Assembly: GCA_017871115.1 (NCBI GenBank)
Contig: JAFCIZ010000002.1
Span: 496,001-560,000 of the forward strand
DNA: 64,000 bases
Direction of reading: 5' to 3'
DNA from: Cunninghamella blakesleeana
Lineage: Eukaryota; Mucoromycota; Mucoromycetes; Mucorales; Cunninghamellaceae
Below are positions 1-11,718 of the stretch, one piece after another. The notes beneath the pieces were generated by a model. The model was not told where the DNA came from. It made no database searches and worked only from the letters and a program-made list of their open reading frames with translations. The position numbers and the translations under genes were made by a program. Positions within the stretch are counted from its first letter, which is position 1. Every line of letters starts with the position of its first letter.

Positions 1-156
1 TATAAATGATGTTTATACTAATTTATAATTATAAATTTTAAAAAATATATAAATAAAATAAAAAAAAAAAATATTAAATACTATCAATTACATGAAAATA
101 AAAAAAAAAAGTCTACGCCCGTTCTTTTTTTTTAAAGTTGATTTTATAGAAAGATT

Positions 157-2562
157 TTAATTATTATTTAACAAATATTCAACAGCTGCATCAACATTCC
201 CCCCAGTTGCTAATAATGCACGTATATTAGCTTGTTTTTCTACAAATCCCATTTCTTCCAGCTGACTCAATTGTGATTGAAATCGTGTTTCTGGTGGTTC
301 TGTGGACTGAGAGGCGTTATTGTTATTGTTATTATTATTATTTGACGGCATTCCACTATATTATTATAATAAAGACAAGTAATTAATAATCTTTACTATA
401 GCACTGTTTTATTATTATTTTATTATTTTATTATATTCTATATTACCTAAACATATTTCCCCATAGATTTTGACCAAATGGTGATGTTGTGGGGAAAGCT
501 TGCTCTTGTTGACCTTGTTGACCTTGTTGTCTTTGTTCCATCATACTTTGATGTAAGCGCATGGTTGCCTGTAAAAAGTTAGGATCTGCCCAAAAAGGGA
601 CATTTCCATTGGATGAACCTGTACCTTGATTTTGTGCTGATGAAGTATTTGTAGAATTGTTATTGTTATTGGATGTTGACTATATATTAAAAAGAAAAAA
701 AAAAAAAAGAAAAATCAGAGAAAGTGAATATATAATACCTAATACAAGTTATTTATATCTATACATATATTTATATGATCACACTTACATTAGGAATACC
801 AGGGAATCCCATCATTGGAAAAGGAGATCCAGAATTACCAGAGCCCATAAGAGGATTGCCAGCACCCATAAGTGCTAAATAAGATAGACAAAATAACAAA
901 GTAATAATACATAAATAAATAATTAACTAAATATAGAGAATGATGGATTATGTCATATGCAAATGATTATGATTATTATTACCAGCAAATGGGTTTTGTG
1001 CTGCAGATGGAATGCTGTCATTACTATTGTTGTTATTATTACTGCTATTATTACTAGTGTTGGTATTTCCTGATGGTGCTGCCCATGGATTTGGTAATGC
1101 TTGGGTATTCAAAGTATTTTCTATAAATTTAAAATTACAATATTAAAAGTAATAGTATTAATAAGCATATAGAAATGAAAATATGTCATTGTTTTTAATA
1201 TCACTATGTATGTTGTTTTTACCTGGAACACTTGTTACATTAAGTTGTCTTGCCAATCTTTCATTTGCTTCATCAGATGAAGTATCATTTGGTCTAGATA
1301 CAGATGACAATGGATCATTCAAAGTGCTATACATACGTCTTAAATGATTAAATCCACCAGGAATTGCCTAAACAATAATTATAATAATAAAATAAATAGC
1401 AATTATATTAATATTCAATTTTTATAATAATCTATACTTATTATTCTATGTATATATATATGCAAGTATTACTTCTATGTTGGATAATGCACGATCATTA
1501 CTACGTTGGGCTTCTCTCATTAATTCCGGATTTCTAAGAGGAAAAAAAAAAAAAAAGGAATAAATGAGATTAGCTTCTTTTTTTTAAAAAAATAATTAAT
1601 GATATTATGATCCTATTAATATTGATATATTTATTTACCTCATCATCTCAATAGATTGTCTTAAAAAGGCAGGATCATTAATAACATGGCCAATTTCAGG
1701 GTTTTCTTCTACCAATGCTCTCATTTGAGGATTGCTCATAATGATAGATCGTACAAAATCTACAAGTATATAATAACCATACCAAAATATTGTTAATAGT
1801 CATCATCATCAATATCTACGATATATACCTATATTTAGAATAAATCACTTTACCGGTATTGCTAAGCAAACCTTGCATAATTGGGCTATCCATCATCTGT
1901 CTCATTGCTTCGGGGTCCATTTGAGGCATACCACCTGGACCGCCAGCTCCCATACCACCAAACATACCATCTCCCATACCAGGGAAAAGGCCACCAGCGT
2001 TACCGCCTGAAGAGAATAGGGATGGTGTAGGTGTCGATGTATTTCTTGATGTATTACTATTATTGTTATTATTATTATTGTTGTAATTGTTGCTGTTGTT
2101 GTTGTTGTTGCTAGTAGTAGTATTAGTAGTAGCTGTAGTTGTCGATGTTGATTCTTTAGACTCCTTTTTTGTTCCAACTGGCTGATCTTTAGGAGTTGAG
2201 GGTGTTGAAGTTGATTTTGATTTTACAACATGAATAGTGTTACCGTTGCTTATTTCTGTTATAATATACAATTAATGTATATATAAAAAAAGGAAAAAGT
2301 TATAAGTGTGGATATAAATATAAATGATTATTTATAGTTGTTATTATTATATAAAAGATTGATATTTACTGTAAGAACCACAAGATTCGTCATCTTTAAG
2401 AATGCGGCCTGAATAGACTAATTTTAATTGAGAAGCAGGTACGCCATCCATTTTTTCACCAATTTTTTCTTTTAATTGATAAACAGTCCAATCAAGATCT
2501 AACTCTACATCAAGTAATTTACCAGTAGATGGCCTGACTTTAATATTTATAAGTTCACCCAT
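157..2562 (-). CDS. dsk2: Ubiquilin / Dsk2-type ubiquitin shuttle protein
   Basis: Shuttle factor that carries ubiquitinated proteins to the proteasome. Nine exons fit in phase: 2562-2370, 2255-1854, 1759-1639, 1533-1473, 1367-1223, 1120-983, 874-789, 679-447, 355-157 (about 525 aa). Seen: an N-terminal ubiquitin-like domain (residues 1 to about 75, starting [20 protein letters not shown], with the join restoring [11 protein letters not shown]); a central region with the STI1-type stretch [16 protein letters not shown] followed by [20 protein letters not shown], and Gly/Met/Pro-rich linkers; a C-terminal UBA domain ([20 protein letters not shown], then a VDAAVEYLL helix). UBL-STI1-UBA order is diagnostic of the family. 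Poly-Asn runs sit in the linkers. Divergently transcribed from the rhodanese gene. Confidence 0.93.
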
Positions 2563-3365
2563 TTTATTATTTTGAATTTATGTAATAAAAATAAATAAAA
2601 AATAAAGTTATATTATTAAAAAAAATAATAATAAAAAAAGGAAGAAAGAGAAGGAGAGCAAAAAAAAACAGAGCACACCAAAATAAAAATTAATTTAAGC
2701 GCCGCATTTTTTCATTCATTGTCTATTTTTTTTTATAGTCTTTTACTACCTAGTCTTTATTATATAATATTTAAAAAATATTATCTTTTCAACTTCAAAA
2801 AAATTACAAAAAATAACAAAAAACACCAATAATTCCAAGCTAAAAATTATATCCGCATAGGATAACATATTAAAAAAAGGACTTTTGCATTAAATGATTT
2901 TATACGTGTTGTAAGTTAATATTTACTTGTAACTAGTTAAAATATTTACATATAGTAGTAGGCATGGAATCATTCAATATTGAACCTTTTTTTTTTGTGA
3001 TTATGTTATATATGATTATGACTAAATATAGCCTATATAGTTATCATATATATAGGGACTATTTGTTATTTTTTTAAAAATAAAAATTGAGAGTGGCTAT
3101 GTGGGTAAAAAATAAAAACAAAAAAATATACTCACTATATAAAACGCCCATTTGGTTTTACACTTTATTGATTTTTTTTATTTTATAAAATATTTGGTAA
3201 ATGATTATTGCTCTTTTACAAACATCTACTGCCGGAGTTAAAATTGTATGTCGATTTTTTTCGGAAAGATGATGAAACTTAATCTTTTTGTCATATTTTT
3301 TTGCCTCTTTCTTTTCTATTTCTTTTTACGCTTATTAATAATACTAAGATTATATTTTATTAACA
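2563..3365. other. Intergenic, divergent promoter region
   Basis: About 800 bases between two divergent gene starts (ubiquilin and rhodanese). It is AT-rich with poly-A and poly-T tracts. I see no ORF with coding character and no RNA gene. It must hold both promoters, but no specific element could be assigned. Confidence 0.6.
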
Positions 3366-4371
3366 ATGTCTAAAGTATTTGCAACTAGTTTAAGATTATC
3401 TAAACAAAGCCAAAGATATGTATTTAACGCGTATCAAGCACGTTTACCATTAAAAGCACGTTTTAATACCACCCTTCCTCTTATTCAAACTTATCCATCC
3501 ATTGTTTCAAGTCGTTTTTATAATACACCTGCATCACCTTTTCCTGTTGTTGAATTTGAAGATATTCAAGATATTATTAAAAAACAAGACAAAGTAAGAG
3601 TTTCTACTACTATTAATATTAATATTATTATTATTATTACTATTATTATTATTATTATTATTATTACAATTATTGTCATGTGTATATATATTTTTACTGA
3701 TTAATTTATTCATATATTTATTTATTCATGTGCTCTAATTACAAATATACATGTTCAAACTATGAAAATAGAATATAGAATTAATTGATGTTCGTGAAAA
3801 GAAAGAAGTTAGCCAAGGATATATCCCTACAGCAAAAAATGTACCTTTGGTAAGAATAAAATAAAATTATATGTATAAATAAAAAAAAGGTTGTAGAGAG
3901 AAGGGAAAAAGAGATGGTAATAATAAAGGATGATTTATGTATACTTGCGTTTTAATATAAATATATTTGAAAAAAAAAGGGTTTTTTATTGATTTATGAC
4001 ACGTGCCTAAGGTTTAACTTTTTTTTTTATTCTTCATCCTTTTTTTTTTTTTTAATATAGAGTCAATTAGAGCAAGGTTGGGCATTATCTGATAGCCAAT
4101 TTGAAAATGAATTCGGATTTTCCAAACCAAATAAAGATAAAACTTTAGTTTTATATTGCCTTGGAGGTGTTCGTAGTACAAAAGCAGCTAACATTCTTCA
4201 ACAACAATACGGATATAATAAGTAAGTGAATAATGGTGACTCTCTATATATAATTTAATCATTGGACTTATGATTCTTTTTATTAATATGTATTATTATT
4301 GTTATTATTTTAGTATTCGTAATTATGTAGGTAGCTGGGCTGATTATAGTGAAAAAATAAAAAACCATTAA
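3366..4371 (+). CDS. Mitochondrial rhodanese-domain sulfurtransferase
   Basis: Single rhodanese domain protein of about 154 aa. Exons 3366-3593, 3772-3849, 4061-4221, 4314-4371 join in phase. The second exon must start at 3772, since the next AG (3778) would give an immediate stop. The N-terminus (about 45 aa) is rich in Arg, Ser and Lys without acidic residues, typical of a mitochondrial presequence. The rhodanese core is clear: ELIDVREKKEVSQGYIPTAKNVPL, then the active-site loop CLGGVRSTKAA with the catalytic Cys, and GSWADYSEKI at the end. Similar to small mitochondrial thiosulfate sulfurtransferases (yeast Rdl1/Rdl2 type). Substrate is not readable from sequence. Confidence 0.9.
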
Positions 4372-4725
4372 AGTTATTTTTATGCCTTTTTTATTCCACC
4401 CCCTTATTATTATTCTTCCATATAATAAATAATAATAATATTCGCAAAGCTTTTTTTGTTTTATTTATTTACCCTTTCCTCCTCTCTTTTTCATTTCTCT
4501 TTTTTTCTCCTTTTTTTATTCTTTTTGTGTGTGTGTAATTTATCCATTCTATTTGGCATTTATATCGTCGATTATTTTTTATTTTTTTATTCCTTTTTTT
4601 TTTTTTTTTTCTTTCTCTCTCTCTCTCTTTTTTTTTTTTCATTTTTTTTTCATTATACCTATTATTTTAAATCATTATTCTTTTTGTAAATACTATTCAT
4701 TTATATAGAACGTCATTATTTTAAT
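4372..4725. other. Intergenic, pyrimidine-rich leader upstream of G-alpha
   Basis: About 350 bases between tandem + strand genes. Dominated by T and CT runs, including a CTCTCTCTCTC tract near 4615-4627. CT-rich tracts just upstream of start codons recur in this window (also before 13726 and 34786), so this is probably promoter/5' leader. No coding signal. Confidence 0.5.
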
Positions 4726-5275
4726 ATGGGTCTCTGTATATCAACCGAGCAACGAGCCGAAAGAAAACAAAGTATATCTATCGATCGAATGATAGAAAAA
4801 GATGAAAAAAAATTAAAAGCAGAAATCAAAGTATTATTACTGGGTAAATAATAGCAAAAATAATATTAATTAAATGAAAGGACATAAAGAATAATAAAAA
4901 AATAAATGATAAGGAGGTTAAAGAAGAATATAGGCTTTTAACGTTTTAAGTTTTTTTTTTTAAATTTTCTATTTTAGGAAGCGGGGAATCTGGTAAATCT
5001 ACAATAGTTAAACAAATGAAAATCCTTAATCAAGGTGGCTATAGTAAAGAAGAATTATATACTTGGCGAATCACTGTCTATAAAAATATCATGGAATCAG
5101 CTTTAGCATTAGTTTCAGCCATGGAAAAATTTAATTATCAATATGAAAACAAAATTAATTCTGTAAGTGTATTAAAAAAAAAAAAAAAGAAAAAACAGAT
5201 ATGCATATATATGTATTTATCTTTTTAATTCCTTGGAATTTTTTTAACCATTCTATTCTTTTTTCTTTCTCTTTT

Positions 5276-5310
<35 letters not shown>

Positions 5311-6382
5311 GAAACATGCATCATATATCAGTACTTATAAAATCAATGAACTTGGTGATGTTCCTTTAGACGATAAATTTATACAAGCTATGAGCAGCAT
5401 ATGGGAAGATAAATCCATTCAAACATTATTAGAGAAAGAAAGCAGTGAATTTTATTTTATGGATTCAGCACCTTATTTTTTTAAACATCTTCAACGGATT
5501 GGACAGCCTGATTATACACCTAATGTGCAAGACGTTTTAAGAGCAAGATCAAAAACAACTGGTATTACCGAATCTCGCTTTCTTATTGAAAATAGTCAAA
5601 TTCAGTAAGTGTATATATATGTATATAATTAGATCACTTTTATTTATATATCTGTTTTATTTTATTACAATTACATTTTTAAAAAATAATGTATAGCATG
5701 TTTGATGTAGGTGGGCAGCGATCAGAAAGAAAAAAATGGATCCATTGTTTTGAATCAGTAACTAGTATAATATTTTGTATATCATTAAGTGAATATGATC
5801 AAGTTTTATTAGAAGAGTCGCGCCAAGTAAGACGAAATAGAAATAGCGATAAAAATAAATAAATAAATCAAAAATAGGAATTAGAGCTAATTAATTCTTT
5901 TAATAATCCATTGTCATCATGATTTTATAAATATAGAATAGGATGATGGAAAGTCTTATTTTATTTGAATCTGTTGTGAATAGCAGATGGTTTTTACGTA
6001 CCTCCGTTATTTTATTTTTGAACAAATTTGATATTTTTACAGCAAAAATTCCCAAAATTCCATTAGAAAAATATTTTCCAGATTATGGTGGTGGTAAAGA
6101 TGTTACAAAAGCAGCAAAATATATTTTATGGAGATGTAGTCAAGCAAATAGAGCAAAACTTAAAATATATCCTCAGTAAGTTATTATATATATATATGTA
6201 TATATATTCCCCTATTCTTCCCCTTATTTGTCAAAAATATTTATTCTATATTATTCTTATTCTATTTTTTTTTTTTTTTTTTTTTTTTTTCAAATGTGAA
6301 TAGTTTAACAGAAGCAACAAATACAGCTAATGTAAGACTGAAATTATGAATTCTTTTAAAGAGTTTTTCTTTATTCATTTTT

Positions 6383-6415
<33 letters not shown>

Positions 6416-6499
6416 GATGATCAATAGATGAAACTTGTTTTCGCAGCTGTCTATGATACTTTGATTGAAAATAGTTTAAAAGATTCTGGTTTATTGTAA
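4726..6499 (+). CDS. Heterotrimeric G protein alpha subunit
   Basis: GTP-binding signalling switch at the plasma membrane. Seven exons: 4726-4843, 4978-5162, 5312-5604, 5697-5826, 5937-6175, 6304-6331, 6428-6499 (354 aa). Seen: MGLCIS start, giving a myristoylation Gly2 and palmitoylatable Cys4; P-loop GSGESGKST (residues 40-48); RARSKTTGI switch I with the catalytic Arg; [12 protein letters not shown] switch II with the catalytic Gln; LNKFD guanine-specificity motif; a TEATNT loop where most G-alphas have TCAT-D-T. The C-terminus is KDSGLL, lacking the Cys at -4 that pertussis toxin modifies. One exon is only 28 bases. Intron 2 ends in a (TA)n microsatellite. Confidence 0.96.
5278..5308. repeat. 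(TA)n microsatellite in G-alpha intron 2
   Basis: Uninterrupted TA dinucleotide run of roughly 30 bases immediately before the acceptor of intron 2 of the G-alpha gene. Likely length-polymorphic. Confidence 0.9.
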
Positions 6500-7055
6500 C
6501 AACTTTGCCTCCCTCTCTTTAATTTTTTATAGCATGATATAACTTTCGGTTATATCCTTTTTTAGTTAAATATATATATATTTATAAGAACGTTTATATA
6601 TATTTATTTGCATTATTATTTATATTTATTACTATCACATATTACTATTACTACTACTATTACTATTATTACTATTTCCATCTATTTACAAAACAATAAA
6701 ATTTATATTATGTATTACTATTACACATCATTTGAGATTGGGAATATCATTGATCAAAGATGTTCTCTTTCTATTGCTTTCTCCTTAATTATATCAATCA
6801 TATCTATATTTTTTTTTTCCCTTCTTCATCTCCTATCATCCTTCCCCCCCCTTTTTTTTTGTATATACTTTAAAGTAATATTAAAAATAAATTAAATATT
6901 AAAATTAAAATTAAAAAAATAATACTAATAAAAAATAACAATAGAACTATAAACTAACAAAAATAAAAATAAAATGGTTATCCAAAAATATTATAATACT
7001 TTATTTCGATATACATACAATTCATGTATATAAATTAAAACAAATCATCATTCAT
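6500..7055. other. Intergenic between convergent genes
   Basis: About 550 bases between the stops of G-alpha (+) and eL37 (-). TA- and T-rich, with a short C tract near 6844-6851. It should contain both 3' untranslated regions. No coding or RNA signal seen. Confidence 0.55.
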
Positions 7056-7969
7056 TTAAGCTGAGGATTGCTTCTTAGCTTGAGTACCTGGAAATATATA
7101 ATAAAATATAAAAATGATTTAAGTATGTTTGTTGAAATAAAAGGTCTCCAAATATAACTAAATTCTATTTTTACCTTCACGGAAACCATTCTTGAAACGA
7201 CGGTGAACAACCTTTAAGTATCTCATACGACCAGTACCGGTAGTCTTTCTTCTCTTACCCTTTTCGGACCAGTTGACTAGAATCAAAGTAAAAATAAAAT
7301 AAAAAATTAATAGATGATCATGGTTTTTATTTTATTTATTTTCTCTATCCAATCATCTTTTTTCTAGCTATTTTTTTTTTTTTTAGTATCTTACAGGATC
7401 TGATCTTAGCAGCGGGGTAACCACATTGAGCACAAGTCTTCTTTTGTTTGTGGTAAGATCTGTTACCACAACGACGGCAAAGAGTGTGGGATTTAGTGTG
7501 ACGTTTACCGAATGAGGAGGTACCTTTAGTCTATTATATTATTATTGATATTGATATTGTATTAATGTAGAATAAAATAAAATAAAAAATATTAACATTC
7601 TATTTTTTTTCTTTTCTTTTTTACTGATATTAATAAATAATAACAAGTATATGGTGTTCAACTTTGGATATACAATTTTTTTTTTAAAAAGAAATAAATA
7701 AATAATATGGTTGTTGAAAGTTTAAAAAATTGAAAGGTGTTTTCGTTTCTTTTTTTATAAAAAAAATAAAAAAAAGGGTAATGTTGCGTTTTATTTTTAA
7801 TGCGTATAATTTATACATTGAATCCATCCATCCATCCATTAGTTAAATCGTATTAATCCATCCATATTATTTTTTTAAAAAAACAAGCTGCTTATCCATT
7901 TCATAATTCTTCCATAAAAAAAACTGTATATCCATAGTTGACTATATCATCCAAATTCTTAATTACCAT
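7056..7969 (-). CDS. rpl37: 60S ribosomal protein eL37
   Basis: Small zinc-binding protein of the large ribosomal subunit. Exons 7530-7395, 7276-7175 and 7087-7056 give [20 protein letters not shown], then [45 protein letters not shown] and [13 protein letters not shown]. The zinc finger is C-x2-C...C-x2-C. The initiator Met is missing from the second exon, so it must lie alone on an upstream exon. The best candidate is ATG at 7969-7967, directly followed by a GTAATT donor, giving a start-codon-only exon and a 436-base first intron. Total 90 aa, matching the family (yeast 88). The protein is certain; the position of the first exon is inferred. Confidence 0.9.
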
Positions 7970-8145
7970 GCTAAAAAAATACGGTTAAAAACAGAGAAGG
8001 AATCGTAACTATCGCCTTTCAAAATTGTTTTTATAAAAGATTGAAATTTGAATTTAAAGCCCGGACTTTTTTTTTTGAACATTCAATTTTTTTTATAGCA
8101 TTAATTTTCTTTTTCCACCTTTTTTTTTTCTTTTTTTCTTATTAA

Positions 8146-9249
8146 ATGGTTATTCGTCGTTTTTTTCATACTATGATGAATAAACCTATAAAACCGCTCA
8201 TTTTTATTGATTTTGATGAAACTATAACAACAGTAGACACTATAGCCTTATTAGGTCAATTTGGGATCAATCATCAATTAAATAGTAATAATAATAATAA
8301 TGAAAACACCATCCCAAAAAGTTGGTCATACTTTACAAATACTTATCTTGAAGATTATCAACAAGTAAAAAAGGAACAAGCGCCTTTTAATAATGATAAT
8401 GAAAAAAATAAAGAAATTTCAATAAAAACAAAAAAAAACACATCCTTAGTATCATTTATCAAAGAGCATAGTGATACTATAGAACCTTTTCGAAAAGTTG
8501 AACAGCAATCACTAGATAGAATCGCTTCATTCGAGGTACTAAAAGGATTAACTTCTAAAGAATGGCAACAAGCTGGTGCACACCATGTTCCTTTACGTCC
8601 TTATAGTGATACTCTTTTTAAAAATGAAAATATATTAGATCGATTATATATTGTTTCATTAAATTGGTCAAAAGATTGGATCCTAGGTGCTTTATATCGT
8701 AATCAGTCTGATTCTTCTTCTATCAGCATGTTGAAGAAATCACATATTTTATCTAACGATTTAGAATTTGATTCTACTCACCATCTATCCACCGGGAAAA
8801 TCATACCTTCAATTTTACTAACGAGTGATAAATTAATAAATATTCAATCGATTCTTCAAAAAAAACAAAAACAATTGGATCAAGATACAAAAATACCTTG
8901 GGTTTATATTGGAGATTCGATGGGTGATTTATTGCCTCTACGTAAGTAATTATTTCATAATAATAATAATAACAAATAATTGTTTTTGATGAAGAGAAAA
9001 AAAAGAGTGATTATTTTTGAAAAAAAAAAAAAAGAAAAATAATTATTTTATTTTATTTTATTTTTTTAAAAAAAAGTTGAATGTGATATAGGAATCATCA
9101 TAGGTAGAAATGAAAAGTTATTAGAAACACTAAAGCATATGGATATACCAATTCAAGAAAACTTGAATACTATAACAATAGATAAAAAAAAAATTGTTTA
9201 TAGAGTAGATGATTGGGAACAAATTTTAAATAGTAAATTACTTGAATAA
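8146..9249 (+). CDS. HAD-superfamily phosphatase, phosphoserine-phosphatase-like (Cto1-type)
   Basis: Two exons, 8146-8941 and 9077-9249 (322 aa). HAD motif I is FIDFDETITTVDT, with nucleophile Asp and acid/base Asp two residues later. Motif II is in the IVSLNWS segment (conserved Ser). Motif IV is YIGDSMGDLLPL, carrying the Mg-binding Asp pair. An Asn/Lys-rich insertion (about residues 45-95) interrupts the cap region. The two halves join in phase to give LLECDIGIIIGRNEKLL. The family resembles fungal Cto1-like PSPase-type HAD proteins whose physiological substrate is poorly defined. All catalytic motifs look intact, so an active phosphatase is expected. Confidence 0.8.
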
Positions 9250-9655
9250 TTAAATCATGTGAGCCTTGGATTTTTATCAGAGTTAGATATGTGTAATAGG
9301 AAACGAGCTGTTTATATAAGTATACACAAATGGTGTTGTATTTCTTATTATTAACCGTCATCATTATTCAAATATATAAAATAAAGAATACTTTATTATT
9401 ATATATTAAGTGCATTTCTTCTTTTTATGTTTCAGTAATTAGTTATATGAACCATTTCTTTTTTATAAATGTAGTAATAGTATTATATCAGTGAATTATA
9501 TATATATAATTAGAAACGGATTGTTTGGACACATACATACAAACAAAATCGCGCTGTTTAATAAAATAGTCTTTTTATAATCATACATTGGTTTCCAAAT
9601 ATCAAAATAAAGGGTATTTATTTTTTTATTTATTATTTACTTGAATTTCATTTTA
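9250..9655. other. Intergenic between convergent genes
   Basis: About 400 bases between the HAD phosphatase and Acinus-like stops. AT-rich 3' flanks only; nothing else recognised. Confidence 0.5.
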
Positions 9656-11447
9656 TTAGATTTTTTCCTTCTTTAATGAAGATAAACGCTCTTTAGCGAT
9701 GGTATCATCAACAGGAAGATAGTAAAGTGGAGGGTTGGCTTTTGTTTTTAAAAATAACTCATCTAAAGATTTACCAACAGGCATTTTGGTAGTTGTAGTT
9801 TCTGAAGCTAATGACGCTGATGAAGTGGATAATCTTTCAAGAATGGATTTTGATTTTCTATCTTTGGCTTGGCCGATAATGGAAATGGCGGCTATAAAAT
9901 AAATCAAATAAAAATAAACAATTATTTAATTGTAGTTTAAAACATATATATTTCTTTTTTCTTTTATATATAGTAATAATAAGAATAATGGAAACTTACA
10001 TCTTTGATTTAATTGTTTTGTAATTTGTTCGAGTGCACTGATACGTTTACGAGAATTATTAGTGGAATCATTATTATTACTATTAGTATTGCTATTATTA
10101 CTATCGTCATTTATTCCTTCATCTATATCAACATTATTAAGTACATTATTTAAAAACTTTTCCCATGGTGGTCTAATCATGCCTTGATTTTCAAGTTCCT
10201 GTTCACGTTTAATCAATTTTTCTACTTGGGAAGGATACAGTTTAATGACGGAAACGATTTTACCAGTTTCAGGAGGAAATTGAATGCCATCAATATTTTT
10301 CAATGCATCATCAGCTTCTTTAACTGTTTCATACTATATACAAATATAAAAGAAGAGTAAAAAAGAAAAAAAAAATAAATAAAAGCGTTTTTTAAAAGAT
10401 AATAACCCTTTTAACTATAAAATTACTTACATTTGCGTAACAATGAGTTTTTACGTGATCAATAAAAAGCCGTTTCACTTCGCCATATTTACCAACTAAA
10501 TCACGTACATCTCTTGCGACTAATGGCCGTAATAAGTTTTTAATACAAATAGCAGTTTGTTCTTCATTTTCATGAGAATTTGTTGTTGTGATTTTAGATG
10601 ATTCATTATCTTTTGTTAACTCATTATCCTAAAAGAGAATAAGTATTATTATTATTTGTTAATAAATATTTGAATTTTTAAAAAACCAATTTATGCATCA
10701 TCATGATTTATTTTATTTTTACTTTGATCGATTTTGAATCTTCATCAGTTTTAGCACGTTTATCTAATAATAATAATAAAGGAATAGATGTAGTAATAAA
10801 AAAAAAGAATGAACAAGATAAATAAATATATGCGTTTTTCTATTTTTTTTATTTATTCAAGTATTATTATTTATTTTATTTTATTTCAAATAAAACAAAC
10901 ATTATGTTTATTTATTAATATTACCTGTATCAGTAGTATTTTCTTCTTCACGCTTTCGTTTATTTCCTTGATCTTCTTCCATTTTATCTTCCTTACTAGT
11001 TGTATTGTCAACATCAGATGTATCCATTTCCTTTTCTTTATTTTCGAATGATGATTGTTGTTCTTGAGCTTCTTCTTTTGTTGCATCATTATCAGATACA
11101 GATTCAGTTTTTTCTTTTTCTACTGGTTGAGGAATGGATTCCATTGGCGTCTGTTGTTCATGAGTATTATTTTCTGGTTGCAATTCCTTTTCAGTGGTAT
11201 TATCCGTTATTTCTTGTACACTCTTATCTTCTTCTTTAGCCTTTTCTTCTTCTTCTTCTTCTTCTTCTTCTTCTTCTTCTTCTTCTTTGGTGTCGTTAGA
11301 GTTATTTTCTTCTTTTTCTTCTAATAAAGCCTGTTCTAATCTTGCTAATAATTCTTCTTTTTTACCAGTTTTAGAAAGATTACGTTTTTCAAGCTCTTTA
11401 CGTAAATCAACTACACGTAATGATTTTAGATCGATGGAATCGGCCAT
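9656..11447 (-). CDS. Acinus-like SAP/RRM protein (ASAP/PSAP complex scaffold)
   Basis: Exons 11447-10925, 10763-10723, 10628-10431, 10333-10000, 9891-9656 (443 aa). Residues 3-40 are a SAP DNA/RNA-binding motif (LKSLRVVDLRKELEKRNLSK, GKKEELLARL). An acidic/Gln-rich linker with a long poly-Glu run follows, and a KRKREEE nuclear-localisation-like patch. Next comes an RRM-like fold (ICIKNLLRPLVARDVRDLVG, RFFIDHVKTHCYANYETVKE, ADDALKNIDGIQFP). The C-terminus has LDELFLKTKANPPLYYLPVD, closely matching the RNPS1-SAP18-binding motif of Acinus. In animals and plants Acinus scaffolds the ASAP/PSAP complex on the exon junction. That all three elements occur in order makes the assignment strong. Confidence 0.85.
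11244..11285. repeat. (CTT)n / poly-Glu codon repeat
   Basis: Perfect trinucleotide run inside exon 1 of the Acinus-like gene, encoding a block of about 14 Glu on the minus strand. A likely slippage site. Confidence 0.9.
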
Positions 11448-11718
11448 TATAATTAGTATATTTTTTATTTTTTTAAAAAAGAGAGATTAATAAAAAAAAA
11501 TAAACGAAATAGAAAGAGAGAAAAGAAAAAAAAATTAAAAGCATTTTTATTTTAAATAAAAAATTTAAAAATTTAACCGCCGACGTTTTTTTGACACCTA
11601 TCTTTTTTATTTTATTGTATATATTCTCTAGAATAAAAACTTGAATACAAAAACTATCTAAATGAAATATAAATGACAAGAATATGTATATATATATATG
11701 TAAATTGTATTATTTTTT

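Noticed and set aside
3594..3707. Read-through of rhodanese exon 1 into an Ile-rich tail
   Set aside because: It begins with a GTAAGA donor and is a TTA-repeat intron; splicing restores the conserved rhodanese domain.
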